From: Unio delphinus | Taxonomy: Eukaryota > Mollusca > Bivalvia > Unionida > Unionidae | Direction of reading: 5' to 3' | Length of the DNA stretch: 64,000 nucleotides | Assembly (NCBI GenBank): GCA_029339505.1 | Contig: JAQISU010000022.1 | Span: forward strand, 18,233,001 to 18,297,000 | Part shown: piece by piece, positions 61,929-64,000 of the stretch | How the letters are laid out: every line of letters begins with the position of its first letter | Numbering within the stretch: position 1 is the stretch's first letter | The notes under the pieces: generated by a model | The model's input: the letters and a program-made list of their open reading frames with translations, nothing else | Told to the model about the DNA's origin: nothing | Databases searched by the model: none | Made by a program: the position numbers and the translations under genes

Positions 61929-62593
61929 CCCTTTGAACCTGATCGGCCGGTTTACCGGCCTGTTGTAACGGTGTATATACCCGAAAGGCCGGTATACCAG
62001 CCTAGCTATCTACCGTCATAACCTGACAGGCCGTTATTCTGGCCTGTGTTATGTTATTCGCTAGATGGTGCATGGCTATTGTGTTGTTGTTTTTCCGGTC
62101 TAAAAATATACTTCCAGAAAATTGTACTGGTCAAAGGATAAGTGAAAGTAATATCGCTTGATGAGTGAAAACTGATAATTTTTATATTTGTAAAAGACAA
62201 AGACCTACCAAAGCGCGCTAAAACTGTTTACTGGTGCAAATTGTGTGAAGTGTTTTTGTGCATCGCTTCTGGCAATGATAACTGTTTTGAATTATATCAC
62301 TCAAAAGTACAGTTTTGGCACTAGGTCAGTGAAATATAGATCTTGCATGAATGGTACAACATGAAAAAAATTTCGAGACAGTTTGTTACATAGTCATAGT
62401 AATAAAATGCATTTTATAAGCATGTTTGAAAAGAGACAATTTGATATTTGCTGTTATATCATAGTGGATTATCATTCTAAATCATAAAATTACTTTTATT
62501 TTGCAAAATTTTATTTTTGAAAAAATTGTCAAAAATTACCGGGGAGGCTAGTGTTAATGTGCCGAAATATGGGGGAGATTAGGGTTCAAAGGG
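61929..62593. mobile_element. piggyBac-like MITE with subterminal palindromes
   Basis: Preceded by TTAA (61925-61928), starts CCCTTTGAACC and ends GGTTCAAAGGG, followed by TGAA, a likely mutated TTAA. TTAA target and CCC ends fit piggyBac. The left 120 bp carry three palindromes of GGCCGGTATACCGGCC type at 61944, 61986 and 62027, about 42 bp apart. No transposase frame. Confidence 0.8.
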
Positions 62594-63582
62594 TGAAGCT
62601 CTAGTTGTAATCTGCCATTGAATGTAACTGGGTTGGATGTTCAACTACCTAAAATGGATTCTGCAGAACATTTTCATTACTTGAGTAGTTTGCATGATTA
62701 GAATCATTGCTATGAAAGCTTCAATAACTTAGGAAAAGTTTCTGATATTGATGTAGATGAGTTTTTATAGTTTATCAAATTCAGATGATTTATATGTTGT
62801 AGACATAGGCAAACAACTAGTAAATTTTGAGTATGAGAAATGGCAGCTATGGTTTGTTGCACAGCTTCACTGACATGATGGTGAACAAGTTATCACAAGA
62901 TTTTAAAGCACATAAAATATTCTTCTATGAAAAATAATTATACAGCTATGATGATTGGATTTTAATCTTAAATCTTTCTATGCATAATAGATGCGTACTA
63001 AAACATAAAATAGTTCAAATTGATGTTGAACATTACATACACTTCACTGCTATAACATTTAAAAGGCAGGTTTGTGTATGCAGTCATGTCAGTAACAGGT
63101 GTACTATTTATAGCATACTGCACAGTGTAACTTTGGTACATGTATATTAACTGCCTACAAAGCCATACACTAGTTGACATAAATCATTAATTCAAAATAA
63201 AATTTTTAATTTAAATAAATAAAAATTCAGTACAGGTGTTTAGAATGTTTCAAAGTTGTATCAAAGATATAACATGGTTATAAAGGGTATATGTTTCAAT
63301 TTTGATAACAATATTATTCACATTCAGTAAATAGGATTCAATCTTTCTTCTTTATTTCTTCTTTATTTTCTTTAAGAAAAGTGAGATCTACACCTGCACC
63401 CACTTTATTGGCAAGTTATTCAGGCATATTGAAACGAGGGACCCGATGATATACATTAAATTATAATGATAAAATGACATCTATATAACAAAAATAGAGA
63501 GGAAAGTGCTTATCCTGTGATCCCATATAAAATGGTAGAATACATGATTGTGTGAAAGAAACATTATATTGAATGACACAGC

Positions 63583-63584
<2 letters not shown>
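62594..63584. other. intron 23 sequence
   Basis: AT-rich; no Gly-X-Y exon or repeat family recognised. Confidence 0.4.
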
Positions 63585-63628
<44 letters not shown>

Positions 63629-64000
63629 TGATGATGATGATGACATATGTATAGTGCTTAATCTTGAGAATCTCTAAGCGCTTAACAACATCTATAATGA
63701 TATGACTACAAAAATTAAAACATCATAAAATTAGAAAACATAAATATTGCTAACAATATTTAAGGTAGGAAACATTATTAGGTCTTTAAGTTTGTTCTTG
63801 CAGTAAAAAAAAGAAAGCGAGTTTTAAAAACACTCTTGAAAGGGATCACTGTGTTTTTGTGTCTAATTTCAATGGGCAATTCATTACGCATTGCTGGGCC
63901 CTGGTATGCAAAAGAACATTGTCAATATAAGATCGTTTTCCTTGTGGAAATAATGAGTAATCTAACAGGTGAGAGTGTTGCAATTAACTGCATGCAGGGA
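63585..64000 (-). mobile_element. (AAT)n-tailed dispersed repeat, copy 2 (runs off edge)
   Basis: (AAT)n(GAT)n tract at 63585-63642, then 'tgtatagtgcttaatcttga', 'ctctaagcgctt', 'ataatgatatgacta' and 'aggtctttaagtttgtt', colinear with 42428-42680 and extending further. Probably the 3' part of a longer LINE or SINE in minus orientation. Confidence 0.7.

Larger units (their letters stand above)
476..64000 (+). other. fibrillar procollagen alpha chain gene (type V/XI-like), 5' part
   Basis: Gene-level entry. Twenty-three coding exons on the + strand join in frame into about 644 residues with no stop, and every exon is bounded by AG and GT. Product: an extracellular matrix fibrillar procollagen chain that would trimerise through its Gly-X-Y helix. 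Order: signal peptide, TSPN domain, variable segment, minor helix, N-telopeptide-like linker, major helix. A TSPN domain followed by a minor helix is the family hallmark of type V/XI (clade B) chains; the clade C chains (XXIV/XXVII) are the main alternative. Intron phases are 1,1,2 and then 0 for all later introns, and the phase-0, Gly-first helical exons are typical. The gene is 3'-truncated by the window edge: most of the major helix and the C-propeptide lie beyond it. No promoter could be assigned. Paralogue identity is inference. Confidence 0.92.

Overview
This is a metazoan nuclear window, AT-rich and intron-dominated. It carries the 5' part of one large gene on the + strand: a fibrillar procollagen alpha chain that most resembles the type V/XI (clade B) group. 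I could follow 23 coding exons from a signal-peptide exon (476-611) to a Gly-X-Y exon ending at 61511. They join without a frameshift or stop into about 644 residues. The gene runs off the right edge: only about 84 Gly-X-Y triplets of the main helix are present, against roughly 338 in this family, and no C-propeptide is seen. Coding sequence is about 3% of the window. No bacterial features, tRNA, rRNA or second host gene are supported. The repeats (tRNA-derived SINEs, a DIRS relic, hAT and piggyBac MITEs, repeats with calcium-gene-like 'GGTCAAGGTCAC' segments, very many minisatellites) suggest a lophotrochozoan, probably a mollusc. That placement is inference.

Protein layout: signal peptide (exon 1); thrombospondin N-terminal-like/laminin-G-like (TSPN) domain with four Cys (exons 2-5); short variable region (exons 5-6); minor triple helix of 14 triplets (exons 7-8); N-telopeptide-like linker (exons 8-10); start of the major helix (exons 10-23). 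The helical exon sizes run 54x5, 45, 54, 45, 54, 99, 45, 54, 45 bp. As I recall them, these match the ancestral fibrillar-collagen exon series.

Layout: 1-475 is upstream or 5'UTR. Intron 1 (612-17475, 16.9 kb) holds minisatellites of 63, 64, 80, 44, 16 and 45 bp, a diverged segmental duplication, a hAT MITE and a 26-bp array of about 43 copies. Introns 2-3 hold a palindromic MITE, two SINE copies in opposite orientation, a ~175-bp satellite and a SPIN-like hAT element. Intron 4 holds an inverted SINE and a decayed protein-coding, possibly virus-like, relic. Introns 8-14 hold CT and AT microsatellites, a SINE nested in a hairpin repeat, 38-, 39- and 42-bp arrays, and a DIRS-type reverse transcriptase relic. 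Introns 16-20 hold a duplicated splice acceptor, a trinucleotide tract, and 36- and 28-bp arrays. A piggyBac-like MITE and a second copy of an (AAT)n-tailed repeat lie beyond exon 23.

The most interesting points are the SPIN-like element with a paralogous empty site, the 26-bp array in which nearly every unit carries a GTRAGT donor-like motif, the duplicated acceptor before exon 17, and the conserved helix exon pattern.
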